Assembly (NCBI RefSeq): GCF_029784155.1
Contig: NC_073692.1
Span: 16,721,752-16,785,751 of the forward strand
Direction: 5' to 3'
DNA from: Uranotaenia lowii
Lineage: Eukaryota; Arthropoda; Insecta; Diptera; Culicidae
Length of the DNA stretch: 64,000 bases
Shown here: positions 9,534-21,174 of the stretch, in pieces
Numbering within the stretch: position 1 is the first letter of the stretch
How the letters are laid out: every line of letters starts with the position of its first letter
Program-made: the position numbers and the translations under genes
The notes under the pieces: generated by a model
Database searches by the model: none
What the model was told of the DNA's origin: nothing
Seen by the model: the letters and a program-made list of their open reading frames with translations, nothing else

Positions 9534-10685
9534 TTCATCCAATGAGGGGAGAGAAATTGTTTCTGTATTGCAATGGAACTGCAGAAGTATTTTACCAAAA
9601 TTAGACCCATTTAAAATATTGTTACACAATTTGAATTGTGATCTGTTCGCCTTATGCGGAACTTGGCTCTCTCCAAATGTAGATTTCACCTTCCATAGCA
9701 ACAACATAATTCGCCTGGATCGTGCTGGTCAAAGAGGGGGTGGCGTTCTTTTGGGGATCAAGAAATGCCACTCTTTCTATCGTATTCCACTACAACCATC
9801 TGAAGGTATTGAAGTCGTTAGTTGCCAAGCTAGAATAAAAGGTCAAGACCTTTGTCTAGCCTCGGTTTATATTCCGCCATCTTCAAGCGTGAGCCGGAGC
9901 CAATTGGCGAATATTATTTCACTTCTTCCAGAACCCCGGCTTGTTCTGGGAGATTTTAACTCCCATGGCGTGGGCTGGGGTAGCTCACGTGATGATGAAC
10001 GTGCTAACATTATTTATGAGCTGTGCGACGACTTAAACATGACTGTCTTAAACAATGGGGAAGTGACTCGAATTAATGGATCCCAATCCCAGCATAGTAT
10101 TCTAGACCTTTCTTTAGCTTCTTCTTCTCTGAGCTTGGATTGTACGTCCCTCAGGGAAGCGATCATTTGCCTATCCATATTTCTATCACCAGTGGTCGTA
10201 GTCCACCCGAAGAAATCAATACTCCTTATGACCTCACAAGGAATATAGATTGGAAAAAGTATGCATCGGGTATAATTGAAGCCATCGACTCAACGGATGA
10301 GCTGCCTCCGGAGGCAGAGTATGGTTTCATCTCCGGGACGATTGTGGACTGTGCAATCGGGGCACAGGTCATTAGAAACGAAAACTCGACGATCCTGAAA
10401 AGACCTCCTACTCCGTGGTGGGACGGTGAGTGTTCTCGCGCGGGAAATGAAAAGCGCAAGGCGTTTGTCGAGTTTCGCAGAACCGGATTGCCAGAGAAGT
10501 TCCAACGTTACTTGATCAGGGCCAAGAAACGTGGGTATTGGAGGCGATTCGTTGATGGATTATCTCGAGAAACGTCTTTGCGCACACTTTGGCAAACAGC
10601 ACGAAACATGCATAATCACACTCCCACGAACGAAAGTCCTAAACCAGCGTCCCTCCTCAAAGCTGGACCGTTACTCAACTTGTGA
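9526..10685 (+). pseudogene. I-clade LINE ORF2, endonuclease part only
   Basis: Starts at ATG 9526, overlapping the ORF1 stop. An AP-like endonuclease is evident: QWNCRSI (residues 16-22), RGGGVLLGI, PRLVLGDFNSHGVGWGS and TVLNNGEVTRI. The position that is normally the catalytic Glu (ETW) is Gly45 (CGTWL), so the enzyme is probably dead. A frameshift near 10135-10145 moves the SDH motif (GSDHLPI) into another frame, which continues through PPTPWWDGECSRA and LSRETSLRTLWQTARNM to 10685. The reverse transcriptase is missing, and the sequence ends at a minisatellite. In a live element this protein nicks target DNA for target-primed reverse transcription. Confidence 0.85.
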
Positions 10686-10692
10686 TTTCCTC

Positions 10693-11270
10693 CGAAACTG
10701 AACCGAAGTTTCTAATCACTGTTCTAATTCTGTTCACCATCACTGAGCTGAAGTCCTCAACTGGCAACTTCACCTTGTCTGAACCGGAGCCCTAAACTGG
10801 CAACTTTGCCTTGGTTGGACCGAAGTCCCAACTGGACCGAAGTCCCAACTGGACCGAAGTCCTAACTGGACCGAAGTCCCAACTGGACCGAAGTCCCAAC
10901 TGGACCGAAGTCCTGACTGGACCGAAGTCCTTAACTGGCAACTTTGCCTTGACTGGACCGAAGTCCTGACTGGACCGAAGTCCTAACTGGACCGAAGTCC
11001 TAAACTGGCAACTTTGCCTTGGCTGGACCGAAGTCCTAACTGGACCGACGCGACGTCCCAACTGGACCGAAGTCCTAACTGGACCGAATTCCTAAACTGG
11101 CAACTTTGCCTTGGCTGGACCGAAGTCCTAACTGGCCCGAAGTCCCAACTGGACCGAAATCCTGACTGGACCGAAGTCCTTAACTGGTAACTTTGCCTTG
11201 ACTGGACCGAAGTCCTGACCGGACCGAAATCCTGACTGGACCGAAGTCCTTGACGGGTAATTTCACTTTA
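10693..11270. repeat. Minisatellite, 17-bp unit AACTGGACCGAAGTCCY
   Basis: About two dozen imperfect copies of the unit are present. Every two to five copies are broken by a longer variant, AACTGGCAACTTTGCCTTG, giving a higher-order pattern (variants near 10795, 10935, 11000, 11095 and 11185). The long minus-strand frame here (GPVRTSVQLGLRSS-type periodic peptide) is only the repeat translated. Degenerate units begin near 10655, inside the last LINE codons. Confidence 0.9.
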
Positions 11271-12430
11271 GGTGACGCGTGGTTCGTACGTACCACCAGA
11301 AAGTTCAACTTTGCGGAATAAAGTAAACTCACGTATCCTAATCACACTTCACGGCATATGACTAATTTATTACACACTTTTCTTGCAAAACTGAACCTAA
11401 ATTAAAATGGCTTCTTGTGGTCGTGCAAAGCAAGTTGAAAATACTTTGTCTAAATGTGGCTTCTTCAGCAATGGTCGTCATTTTGTTTTTTTTTTTTCAG
11501 TAACCGGAGATTTCCTCTTTTATTAAATCAATTTAAGCCTCCTGGCTGGATCGCCAATGTAAAATACCCGTTTCCGATTTATTGGGAAATCTCTGGTTAC
11601 TATGTTACCGAATTAAACACTAACCGGATTACTAAGGACGAAAACTATTACTTGTTTACCGTTGCCGCTCTGGCATTGGACTGACGTTTATTCTACCGTA
11701 TACCGTACGCGAGGAAGTTGGATCCGTGCGAACGAGGAAGAGAGAGATAGATGTGGTTTGTTTGACACATGATGTGTCTAGGATGGTGATCTCATATGAC
11801 AAATCGCCATTCAGCCATATTTAAAAAAGTTTTGACAGCTGGCTGTAGTGTTTACGAAAAAAGGGGTCCAGGGATGCCAGGTGTTAGAGATAAAAAATCA
11901 GATGGCAAAAAAGTGTGTGTATGTGCACAAGCTAATCGTAAACGAAAGATCAACAGATTTAAAACCGTACTGAGGTTTAGTTTATTTAATTATATTTAAA
12001 TTGAGTTTTCGGAAATAAAGCAATGATATGAGTATATTCAATGAATTTATTTGTATTCTAAACACTTTTTTTTTAATAAAATTACAATACAGTTCGGTCT
12101 TTCCGTATGTTCTGAAAAAGAAAAACTTTTCATTGACCGTTATGATAAAAAGGATCTTAAGGGGTGGAACAAACAACCAAAACCCTAAACCGGATGTTGC
12201 TTGGCTTTTATTCTTGTTACCTTATCCAAAGAGCTATTTTGTTTCCCTCCAATCGAAAAGTGTAGGATGAAAATTAAAATAAATCAGTTCTGCTAAAAGA
12301 ATGCTATGAATTCTGCTATTGATAATTTTCATGATTAAATGATAAACGATTTTATGATTCGAAATTTTATTTTCAAATAACTTTTGCACCATGTAAATAC
12401 AGCTTAAGCCTTTTTTTTAATATTAACATA
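11271..12430. other. Intergenic, no gene recognised
   Basis: Contains a T-run near 11485-11500 and a moderately GC stretch (11500-11780) with TGGATCGCCAATGTAAAATA, which might be an old LTR-element piece, though I found no paired LTR. 12000-12430 is AT-rich and featureless. Confidence 0.4.
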
Positions 12431-12439
12431 TTCAGTTAA

Positions 12440-13080
12440 TCTACCTTCACCACCACCCACGAGCAGCGCTGAGCTGGAGCTTTGCTGCACTCGAGGATGA
12501 CTAGCAATTAGACAGCATCACCTGCAGCCTTCAGGGGCTCAATCCATTTCGGACAATCAACAGTCGGCAGTGGATCGAACTGATTCCCCAACCCACTCAT
12601 CGGACTTATCGTCATGCTGCCCAGGCGCCTAACGTTGCGCCTATTTTCCTATTTCAGCTCATCGGTTCCCTCGTTCAAAAGTGCCAAAAACTTCATCTGG
12701 TTTTCCCAAATGCTACCCATCAGATCCGGATTACTCGATTGGATCTTCTAGAGTAGCGATGGCAACAGACGGGGGTCCTCCTGAAGCAGCTTTTTCATCT
12801 CGATGAAGATCGGATGTTCATGCAGGAGGGCCAGCCGCTTCCCGGACGATGGAATGTAACGCCTCGCCATGTTACCATCCGATTCGATGACTTTCTGCTG
12901 CTTCTAGATAGCTCTTGAAAGAAAAAAGTGTTGAATAAGCATAAATTTGTCATAAATAATGCAAAATTAATGTTACTCACCGCTACCGACAAAGCTGGCA
13001 CCGTCGTTCATAATTCCAATCTCTTCCAGCTTTGCTTACCAGCCCGGAACTCAGCAGGAAGATTTTGTTTCGATTCTATG
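12440..13080 (-). pseudogene. RAD23-like gene relic (XPC-binding/STI1-like segment), decayed
   Basis: On the minus strand an exon-like piece (about 13075-12981, containing EEIGIMNDGASFVGS) is followed by a 67-bp GT-AG intron (12980-12914). A second exon then reads LALLHEHPIFIEMKKLLQED, PRLLPSLL, stop, KIQSSNPDLMGSIWENQMKF, LALLNEGTDEL. This spacing (block-LLPxLL-block-NPxLxxxIxxNQxxFLxLLNE) resembles the XPC-binding domain of RAD23 repair/proteasome-shuttle proteins. Further on, WIEPLKAAG followed by LLVILECSK resembles the C-terminal UBA domain. At least three in-frame stops interrupt the run. The retained intron means it is not a processed copy. Identification is by eye; another STI1-domain family remains possible. 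Confidence 0.45.
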
Positions 13081-13084
13081 AATT

Positions 13085-14640
13085 ATATTTGCAAAAATCA
13101 AGGCGAAATCTTTGTCTAAGCAATATCTTGATGATTGGCAAAACTTGGTGTTTTACAAAAAATCAGAGCACCTGGCATCCCAGCTAGCCAGCCAAACAGC
13201 CGGCTGTCAAATTTCGGCTGCGTTTCGCCCCCTCCTCCGCATCCAACCCTCGTCTACTTTTTGCCAAAGTGAGACCACCATGTCTAGATTTCATCATGGT
13301 TCGGGTTTTCAGGTTCATGTGCTGAGCGTTTTGTTGCAAAATCGTTTGTATCTCGCTCTTCTAAAATGTTTTCTCTTGAGTATTCTGCTGTCCGTACACA
13401 AAAATGTCCGTTGAAGGTTTTCCTTTTGTTTTGTCTCTTTTGTCTCTTTGTTTTATTGAAGGAAAAAAGTTGAAATGAATATTTTTTTAACATGCTTACA
13501 ACCTTTTTTTCAAACTGTCCTATGATACGTCCCCCTAAATTTTTGAACACTACTTTCTGCAAGCTGGTTGATTGCTGCGCCGATAATTTCACTGATCTTT
13601 TTTGACGCTTCAAGCTGCACTTCTTTTGATGAGGGGATTTTTGTTCCGTTATCAAACGAAACCATGCGTGGGGTTTTTTTTTATTTTGTAACAAACATTA
13701 GTTGACGTTGAGTTTCTTCATGTGTAGGTTTTTGTAGTCCGTTATTCCAACGAGACTCAACTGCAAGTTTATTGAATGTGTTAATCATTATACAGTTTGG
13801 AATTAAACGAAAAAATAACTTACAAATAAGTCTTACAAAACTTGCCAAACGAGTATGGCCGAGATCCTTCACCTAATTTGGCGATGCTTTTCTGTTGGAT
13901 CAATATGGAGTGAGTTTTTGGTTTTTTTACAAAAAATTCGGCTACTTACAGTTGCTAGACCTGTCCTGAACTAAACACAAATAAGCAGCTAGCCACGATA
14001 CAAAGATCCGGGACAATCCGGGTACGAATTTTCACTCGGCCTAAACGGAACATATTTCAGTAAATTTTCTGTATCTTATTAAGAGGATATCGAAGAGACT
14101 TACAGTTATCCGTATTACAATTGTATCGGCTCACTACAATGTACGCTTCGGTTCGCGCCAGTATAATAATACTTCCCGCAGCTCGACATAAAATCACAAG
14201 AAACTTTTATAGGCTACCAACTAACTTGAGCACGTTTTTTCCAAAACTCCTCCTTTTTCCAACTTTTCTTCTTTCTCTTTTTTCTTTTCTCCCTCACCTC
14301 TCTATCTATCAAACTGTCAAAAAATGTAATCTGTCACAAGATGGGTTTCTTGTTCCCCCTATTTTCACCCTCTCAGTGCCGTGGCAACACCATGTGAAGC
14401 GCATGAAGCATGACCAGACCACACGCCTTCAGTTTTGCTGGAAGAAACTTATATTGAAGAAGATTAGAACTGTTGATGAGTTATTGGTATTTTTCTTTTG
14501 TTTCATTTAGAACTTTATCCATATGAAATGGCATTAAAATTATGATCTAGCAAAATGAAACTAATATCGTATCAACTGCACTGGGTCCGCCTCAATCTTT
14601 AAGTTTTTACTTTCTGGCTCTTTGATACAAAATTCAAGAA
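13085..14640. other. Intergenic; one unresolved small frame
   Basis: Minus strand 13652-13500 has a short frame starting MVSFDNGTKIPSSKEVQLEA, helix-like and acidic, preceded around 13870-13681 by another open stretch. An overlapping, more basic 136-residue frame (13694-13284) competes with it. I recognise no family and cannot choose between them. 14100-14520 holds only pyrimidine-rich sequence. Confidence 0.3.
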
Positions 14641-14641
14641 G

Positions 14642-14766
14642 GAGCGCTGATGTGGTCTAGCGGATAGGCTGACGCGTGTCTGGTTTTGGTATGCCAGGCG
14701 TACTGGGTTCGATTCCCGGTATCGGCAAGAAAACTTTTGGGTTCGAATCCCATAAGTGGCCGACAG
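14642..14766 (+). mobile_element. tRNA-derived SINE, copy 1
   Basis: Starts GAGCGCTGATGTGGTCTAGC. Box A is TGGTCTAGCGG and box B GGGTTCGATTCCC, at tRNA spacing. A second B-like GGGTTCGAATCCC follows about 35 bp later. It matches 52628-52746 closely except between the boxes. The head is tRNA-like but the acceptor arms do not pair well, so it is a SINE rather than a tRNA gene. Pol III transcription is inferred. Confidence 0.75.
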
Positions 14767-15415
14767 ATAAGATGTGTTTCCTATGATAACTGACTATATA
14801 ATAAATTTTTTAAATCAGTTGCCAGCTGGCCAGGTATATACACGGATGCCGGAATACCTGTAAGTAAACAAGCCCACCTGATTGACTCGTTCTTCCACAA
14901 TATACCTACATCAACACAAAACATTCACTCCATAACAGCTCATACGAAGCCATTGGGTCCGTAGCCAGGAAGAACCGATGTATCATAGTATCATCATAAG
15001 AACCGAATGTGTCAAATAGTATGACACATACGCGAGTGCACAATGCACAAGGTTTAAAATCAGCAGCACGTACAGGCAGATTCGATCAACGTTTCTTTCT
15101 CTGCCTCAGCGTCAGGTTCAGACAAAGATTCGAGAGATCCAAAAGAGCGCTTGCGAATCGTTAAAGAGTGTGTTGGGATTGACTAAACGAGTAGATTTCG
15201 ACCATCCTTGGTTTGAGGTAGTTTCATTCAAAGTGACTCAAATATTCTTCATCGCGCTCATAATCGTTCAACAAATAAATAATATCACATTTTTTTCGGG
15301 TACAGTCCTTGTAAGCGATCTTATCAGTTTACTTTTTGCATAAAGTTGGAATCTTGTTGGGGTTTCGTCCAGCTGATGCTGATTCAAAATTTTAGACTTG
15401 ACTCGACTATCCACA
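14767..15415. other. SINE tail and FReD-C upstream region
   Basis: The part to about 14990 may be the SINE body. No gene is seen. A weak TATA-like CATAAAG lies at 15339-15345, about 75 bp upstream of the FReD-C start; it is much poorer than the TATAAAAAG of the other two genes. Confidence 0.4.
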
Positions 15416-16213
15416 ATGAAAGTACTTCATTTAACAGTGTCTTTGGTTGTGATTTTGGTACCAGTGCAGGGGCTGGATCAAGGGATTCCCCGTTCATGTG
15501 CCGAGGTTAAATCGGCCACATCTGGGGTGTACACGGTTCAACCGCAGTATGGATTCGGTAAGCCGATTGAAGTTTATTGTGACCAGAAGTACCAGGGTGG
15601 TGGCTGGGCCGTCATTCAGAACCGGTTTGACGGTTCTACTGACTTCTACCGCGATTGGAACTCCTACGCCAATGGGTTTGGCGATTGGCGCGGAGAGTTT
15701 TGGCTCGGACTTGATCGGATTCACGAGCTGACTTATGCCCAAAAAAATGAACTGCATGTGGTGCTGGAGGACTTCGACGGTGTCAAGGCGGTTGCGAAAT
15801 ACAGTGAGTTCCTGGTCGCAGGTCCAGCGGATAGATATCGGCTAAGAAGTTTGGGCACATTCTCTGGTGATGCTGGAGATTCACTTAGATACTCGCTAAC
15901 CGGCTTTTTCCAGACCTATGATAACGTTGTTGATAAAAATTTAAACTGTCCCGTCGTGTATGAAGGTGCTTACTGGTACGGACATAACGGATGTTATAAA
16001 AGGTAAGCTCTAATCTTCTACGTAGATAGGTCTAAGAAATAACATAACTTCCGATCCAATTTTAGCCACTTGAACGGATTATATCTGAAAGGTGCCTCTT
16101 CACCCGATTGGAAGATGATGTGCTGGGAAAAATTTAGAGGACCAGGTTATTCGCTTAAAGCCTCTCGAATGATGATTCGTCCAATTGAAGCGACGCACAT
16201 CGACCATTTTTAG
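15416..16213 (+). CDS. FReD-C: secreted fibrinogen-related protein, complete (244 aa)
   Basis: CDS join(15416..16002, 16066..16213), with a 63-bp intron (GTAAGC...TTTTAG) at the same split Ser codon as FReD-A and FReD-B. The ATG at 15416 begins the signal peptide (MKVLHLTVSLVVILVPVQG); the frame open upstream to 15398 has no earlier ATG. The fibrinogen domain follows with Cys28 and Cys55, then GGWAVIQNRF, GEFWLGLDRIHELT, NCPVVYEGAYWYG and the final MMCWEKF. It lacks the N-G-T sequon of FReD-B (D-G-S instead), and its calcium loop is also degenerate. The C-terminus is seven residues longer (EATHIDHF after RP-I). It is the same orientation as FReD-B about 10.4 kb away, so the three form a small cluster. 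Its GC-richer codons fit an older divergence. Confidence 0.93.
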
Positions 16214-16246
16214 AATAAGCTCATTGACGGTATATCCTTTTACAAT

Positions 16247-16252
16247 AATAAA
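16247..16252 (+). other. Polyadenylation signal of FReD-C
   Basis: AATAAA 34 bp after the stop codon, followed by a T-rich run at 16263-16276, as expected of an insect 3' end. Confidence 0.65.
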
Positions 16253-18720
16253 TTCAACAAAGTTTTTTTTTTTTTGTTTCAAACTTTTTCTTTATCCAAA
16301 ATCCTTTTTGCTCAATTAAGCTTTACCTAAAAAATTCCTATTTATTCGGGCAGGGGTTATATTCAATCAAACTTTTCTGCGTAAGGGAATAAAAACTCCA
16401 AATAGCAATTTTACATCGGCCAAACCATCCCCTGTGCAAGAATATAAAAAAAGAACGAGCTAACGAGAAAAACGTTGCAGTGCGTAGTTTCATAAACTTC
16501 TGCATGGCATTAAACTTTGAAATTTCATTCAACCAAATTGCACGTTAGCAGTTTTACCTGCAGCTGAATTCCCATTTGATCCCCATTCGAGTTTTTTTTC
16601 TCAACTTCCATTGCGATAATGTAGAAACGCTTTCCGTGAGTGCAATTTACGCGTTCGTTACGCGCTAGTTTGGATTACAATTGCCTTTTGTAAGTGAAGA
16701 GAGAGAGACTGACGAAGCAGGAAAAAAAGCTGATCGGTAATCTATCGGAAAAACACATTTGTTGCCAATAAAAAGGCCGGCAGCAGCAGTGAATATATGT
16801 GCGTTTCACAATAAAGTTTTCATGTTTGTCAGTTTTCGTGCATCGTCGAACGCATTTTCTATGAAACCTCCCCGTTTCCCCACCAGACTTTCCTCAACGT
16901 CGATGTGAAATAGAAAAGTTTAGAACCCTCGATGGTAGGGAAATTTTTGGGGAAACACGCGCACGCGGAAGGGATAATCCAATCAATCATTGAGAAAACA
17001 AATTGCACCAAAAAGCTGCCTCGAAATTGTATGCTTAGCGGGGCCAATAAAACAATGTTTGATTATCGGTTCAGTTCGGTTCTCTCGTATCGGCACTAGG
17101 CCTAGGCCTACCTATTGGCGATTCGTAATCATCATTGTGGATGGGAGAGTGGCGAGGTGAAAAAAAAGATGGCATAGGATTAAATTTTGCCATAGTTTCA
17201 CGGGTCTGTTGTTGGCTTGGACGGAATTGAATGAAAACAAAGAACCTCATCTGTTTCAGGACAAACAATCCAACTAGGAGCGCTGTTTGCTGTTATAATT
17301 TCTATGTTTTATACTGACGTTTGGTTGGCCCTGCCATACAGAAGCTTGAACTTAATTTTACATTTAAGTTATCACGAACTCTATCTAACTTATATTTTTT
17401 TAAACAAAACTTGTACTTAGAGTCAAACGATAGTTGCCGAAGAAAGTCGCACTACTACGTGGACATTTCCCATCAACGACTTATTCTTTTTGTTATAAAA
17501 TTTTCTGCGTCAAAGTTCAACCTTATTCGTAGTACTCGGATACTCCCCAGCAAACATGAAATCGTACCAGAAATGATGAATTAAGTCGTTAACAATGGTG
17601 GTGCGAATCGCATTTCCAAAAGGATCGTATAAAATGTCGCCTGAAGTCAGTTTAAATCGGATGTGGTCAAAGCCAGCCATGTTTGTAAAATTAAAATGAT
17701 TTTGCTCCCGCGCAGGCTTCAAGTGAAAAAATCATCGTCATGTTCTCTATGCAACCAGCAGTGCATCCAGATGGTTAAAAATCAGATGGGAATTGAGTAA
17801 TAATGACCAATGAGAGAACTGGAACATATTGTCGCTGACAACCATAGATGGCCATGTGCCTGATTTTTCAGGATTTGCCTGATTTTTCGAGGCTCAGTCT
17901 GACAACCTGACAGGCCATTGAATTTCCCTGATTTTTGAAAATATGCCTGTAAAAATGTGGAGCGAGTACCAAAAAAAAAGACATCAGCGAAATTTCCGTT
18001 ACATCAACAGATTTCTCCTCAACACAATACGCTATAGATTTTTCCGGAGAAGGGAATTCTCTTCATCAGCGGATGTGAATGCTCTCGCTCACCCTTATGT
18101 GTTGACAATCACACTCTTGATCAGTGATGCCACATTAAAATTGGTATTTTCAAGCTCGAAAAAACCAGTATTCGGTATCAAAACTTCAAAAGTTAGTACA
18201 AATACCGATTTTTTTTCGAAGCTTTTAAAACCAACTTTATATAAAGAGTATTGAAAATTGCTATATTTTCAAAGTTTGAATGAAAAAATTGTCGATTATT
18301 GCAATTCATTGAAAATAAAAGCTGTTTAGCTCATTCACATTTTTCCAGGAGGCGAATAACCCTGCGTGATAAAATGAAATTGATTTTTCTTCATTCAATT
18401 TGTAAAGAATGCTGAAACCCCTGACATAAAAAAAAAGTTTTGATAACATATACTAAACTTTTCTTCTGTGTCAAATGATTTTTCAAATTAAATCAAAAAC
18501 TTTATCATCTTTTTAAAAATCTTCAAATCAATCGTTAGTCAGACTTAATCAAATCTTAATAAGCAGTTTTACATAAGCGTAACGTCGCGAAGGAAATACA
18601 CACTTATCTTGGTTCCTTAGTTTTATAGATACATACATCTTTAAGATTTGATCTATTGAAGCCCACAACTGCTATAATCTCTAATTTACCATATTATTCG
18701 ATGACCAAGATTCAGTCTCA
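16253..18720. other. Intergenic, no gene recognised
   Basis: 16560-17330 is GC-richer and looks like single-copy non-coding DNA. 17840-17945 has repeated CCTGATTTTT motifs. I see no inverted-repeat edges or frames I trust. Confidence 0.4.
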
Positions 18721-18869
18721 AAACAGCGCACAGTGGGGATTTTTGATGGAAAAAAGGTACCTATTTCATTTATAACCGCCCAGCACATGGGAAATTCTTG
18801 TGAAAAATCATTCTTAATGTAAAATATGCGACTAATCGAATGAACCACACCGTTTTTCGATTAAATCTC

Positions 18870-20030
18870 TTTAAAAGCCTCATTTTGCTCGATTTCCCCT
18901 ACGTTTTTCAAGTGTACCGGTATAATTCCCGTTGTAGCAATCCACATCGCTAAAAACCAATCAAACCAAATATGCCAATTTATGTAGAAATGTTTTCTGA
19001 ATCGATTTATGTAGACCAAGTTATCATATATTGACCCAAAAGGCTCATTTTGCTCAATTTCCCCTAGAATTAAAAAAAAGTTGATTAAATGAAGTAAAAC
19101 AGAATTAAATGCAGCTGTGAACCTCCTAGAATGATCCTTTTTTGTAGATTTATTCTTAATCAATCGAGTGGTATCTTTTTTTCAAAATTCAGACGATTAT
19201 AAAAGCCTCTATTGCCCCATCTTCCCCTAAATTTATAAAATGTTTCATTTTATTCGATGTAACAATCGAGAACGTTGCAAAAAAACACAAATAATGTTTT
19301 TAAGAGTAAAATGAGCCGATTAATCTAGTGGTGCACACCGCTTAACGCTCAGTTAACGAGAAAGCCTCAATTGCCCTGATTTTCCCTAAATATTATCGAA
19401 AAAATCAATGTAACAAACGGGCATGCAGTAGAACAAGTAAAAAAATGATTGAATCTGGTGCCTAACTACCTGATGAATCAAATGATGTACACCGCTTAGC
19501 GATCAGCCAACGAGAAAGGCCCCAATCGCTCCGAATTCCCCTAAATATTTGATATTTTCAAAGAAATCTATGTAACAAACGTGCATGTAATAAAAAAAAA
19601 GTAAAAAAATTATTGAATCTGGTGCCTTACTATCTGTTGAATAAAATGATAGACACCGCTTAGCGATCAGCCAAGCAGAAAAACCTCAATTGCCCCGATT
19701 TCCCCTTAGGTTATGCGATATTATCAAAAAAAAACTTATGTACCAAACGAGCACGTGATAAATAAAATTGAAAAATTATTAGAACTGGTGCTTAATTTTT
19801 TGCTGGATCAAATGATGTACACCGCTTAGCGATTGGTTATCGATAGAAACCTCAATCACCCCGATTTCCCCTAAATTTTTGCAATATTATCGACAAAATC
19901 TATGTAACAAGCGAATATGCTGCTGCTGCTGAATAAAATGATGGACATCGCCTAGCGATCAGCCAAGCAGAAAAACCTCAATTTCCCCGATTTCCCCTAA
20001 GTTTATGCGATATTATCAAAAAAGTTTATC
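18870..20030 (+). repeat. Left tandem array (about eight units of ~160 bp)
   Basis: The GCCTC(A)ATTGCCCC(G)ATTTCC block recurs near 18872, 19038, 19205, 19360, 19523, 19687, 19850 and 19977. The last unit is shortened by about 40 bp and carries a short GCTGCTGCTGCTG run. Divergence rises toward the left, which suggests that newer copies arose near the middle of the element. Confidence 0.75.
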
Positions 20031-20284
20031 ACTAATCGTACTTCCACAGCCAGAACTTAAGTCTGAGTCCCGAAGAATAATAAAAACATTTTATTATTCT
20101 TCTTTTCTTTGTTCATGTTTTTAATTATATTAACATAGAAACATTAAAATAATTAAAAACATAAAATGGTCGGGCCTACTGTGGAGCAGAGAACGCAGAG
20201 ACGTCAGGAACAAGGGGAAAGAAGAAGCGTGGACCACCAGTACCATACGCTCCGAGGGGCATTTCGTTGGAAGCACGCTAAAAA

Positions 20285-20590
20285 GTGCTCCTTGTAGATT
20301 ATTGAACCAATGAAGTGACCCATCATTCAGCGGCTGGAAATGAGTTATTTTAAACACAGAAATCATAAAACTAGGCAAAAGTTTGTATTAAACATTAACA
20401 TTTTCAATCATTAAAATTTAACTCTATAACTGTTTTAGATTTCCGTGTTCCATCATTTCTGGTCGTCGACCAAGGATATAGCGCCTTTACTCGCTCTTGA
20501 AAGTAAAGAAGAACAAAAAAAATTAGTAGAACATAAACCTTTCAAGGTCTTTTGAGACCTCGAAAGGTGATTATTACAGTCAGACGAGGC
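20285..20590. repeat. Dispersed repeat also at 44605-44900
   Basis: Shared blocks in the same order: the CATTCAGCGGCTGGAAATGA / ACTTCAGTTGCTGGAAATAA pair, CACAGAAAT, GTCGTCGACCAAGG / GGTCATCGACCAAGG, and an AACCTTTC..GACCTCGAAAGG / GAACTCGAAAAG segment. Together they indicate one old repeat family in both places. Confidence 0.5.
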
Positions 20591-21174
20591 CAAATAATCA
20601 GACACGTCCTAAATAAATCATTGCATCCAATTTCAATAATTTTATGTAATGTTGTTAAGCCATAATACGGTAATTTGCATTATTGGCTTAAAATATATAT
20701 AAGTGACGCAGAGTAGATTTAAATAAAATGGGCATTCATAAAACTTTTCGTATTCTACCCTATAGTAATAGTGTCTGAACAAGAAGGCACATTGGTAAAT
20801 TTGGAAATAATTACTACGGCCAATGCTGGTGTTTTGCATCATGGGAAATATTAGTTTTGTATTTTGAGTTCGTTTCATTCTGATGTTTGCATTCTGATGT
20901 GTTTTCCTGAATTTTTCCTGTAGAGTTGTGTTGTGTTAAGAAATCATAAAACCTTGCTGACATTTAGAGAAAAAAAACGTGAAGAGCGAATATGGAAAAA
21001 ATAAATTGGAAATTCCTCACCAAATGATGCAAACCAAAGCAACCTTTGCTTTGATGATGATTGCCTCCTTCTAGTAGCTCTGTATTGGCTAGCGGCTTTT
21101 GCGTTTGACGACGCCTCATGCTCCGCCAACATGTCTTTTTTTGGTATGTCACTTTTTGCACGTATGTAGCCACT

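Noticed and set aside
6190..10685. 5'-inverted LINE made by twin priming (minus RT fragment next to plus ORF1-endonuclease)
   Set aside because: The geometry fits, but the RT fragment's linker is Jockey-like while the plus element's gag, endonuclease and linker are I-clade, so they are two insertions.
10792..11061. 89-residue minus-strand frame with periodic GPVRTSVQ peptide
   Set aside because: It is a translation of the 17-bp minisatellite, whose length is not conserved by coding constraint.
14642..14730. Functional tRNA gene
   Set aside because: Boxes A and B are good, but acceptor arms do not pair and a near copy exists at 52628, so it is a SINE.
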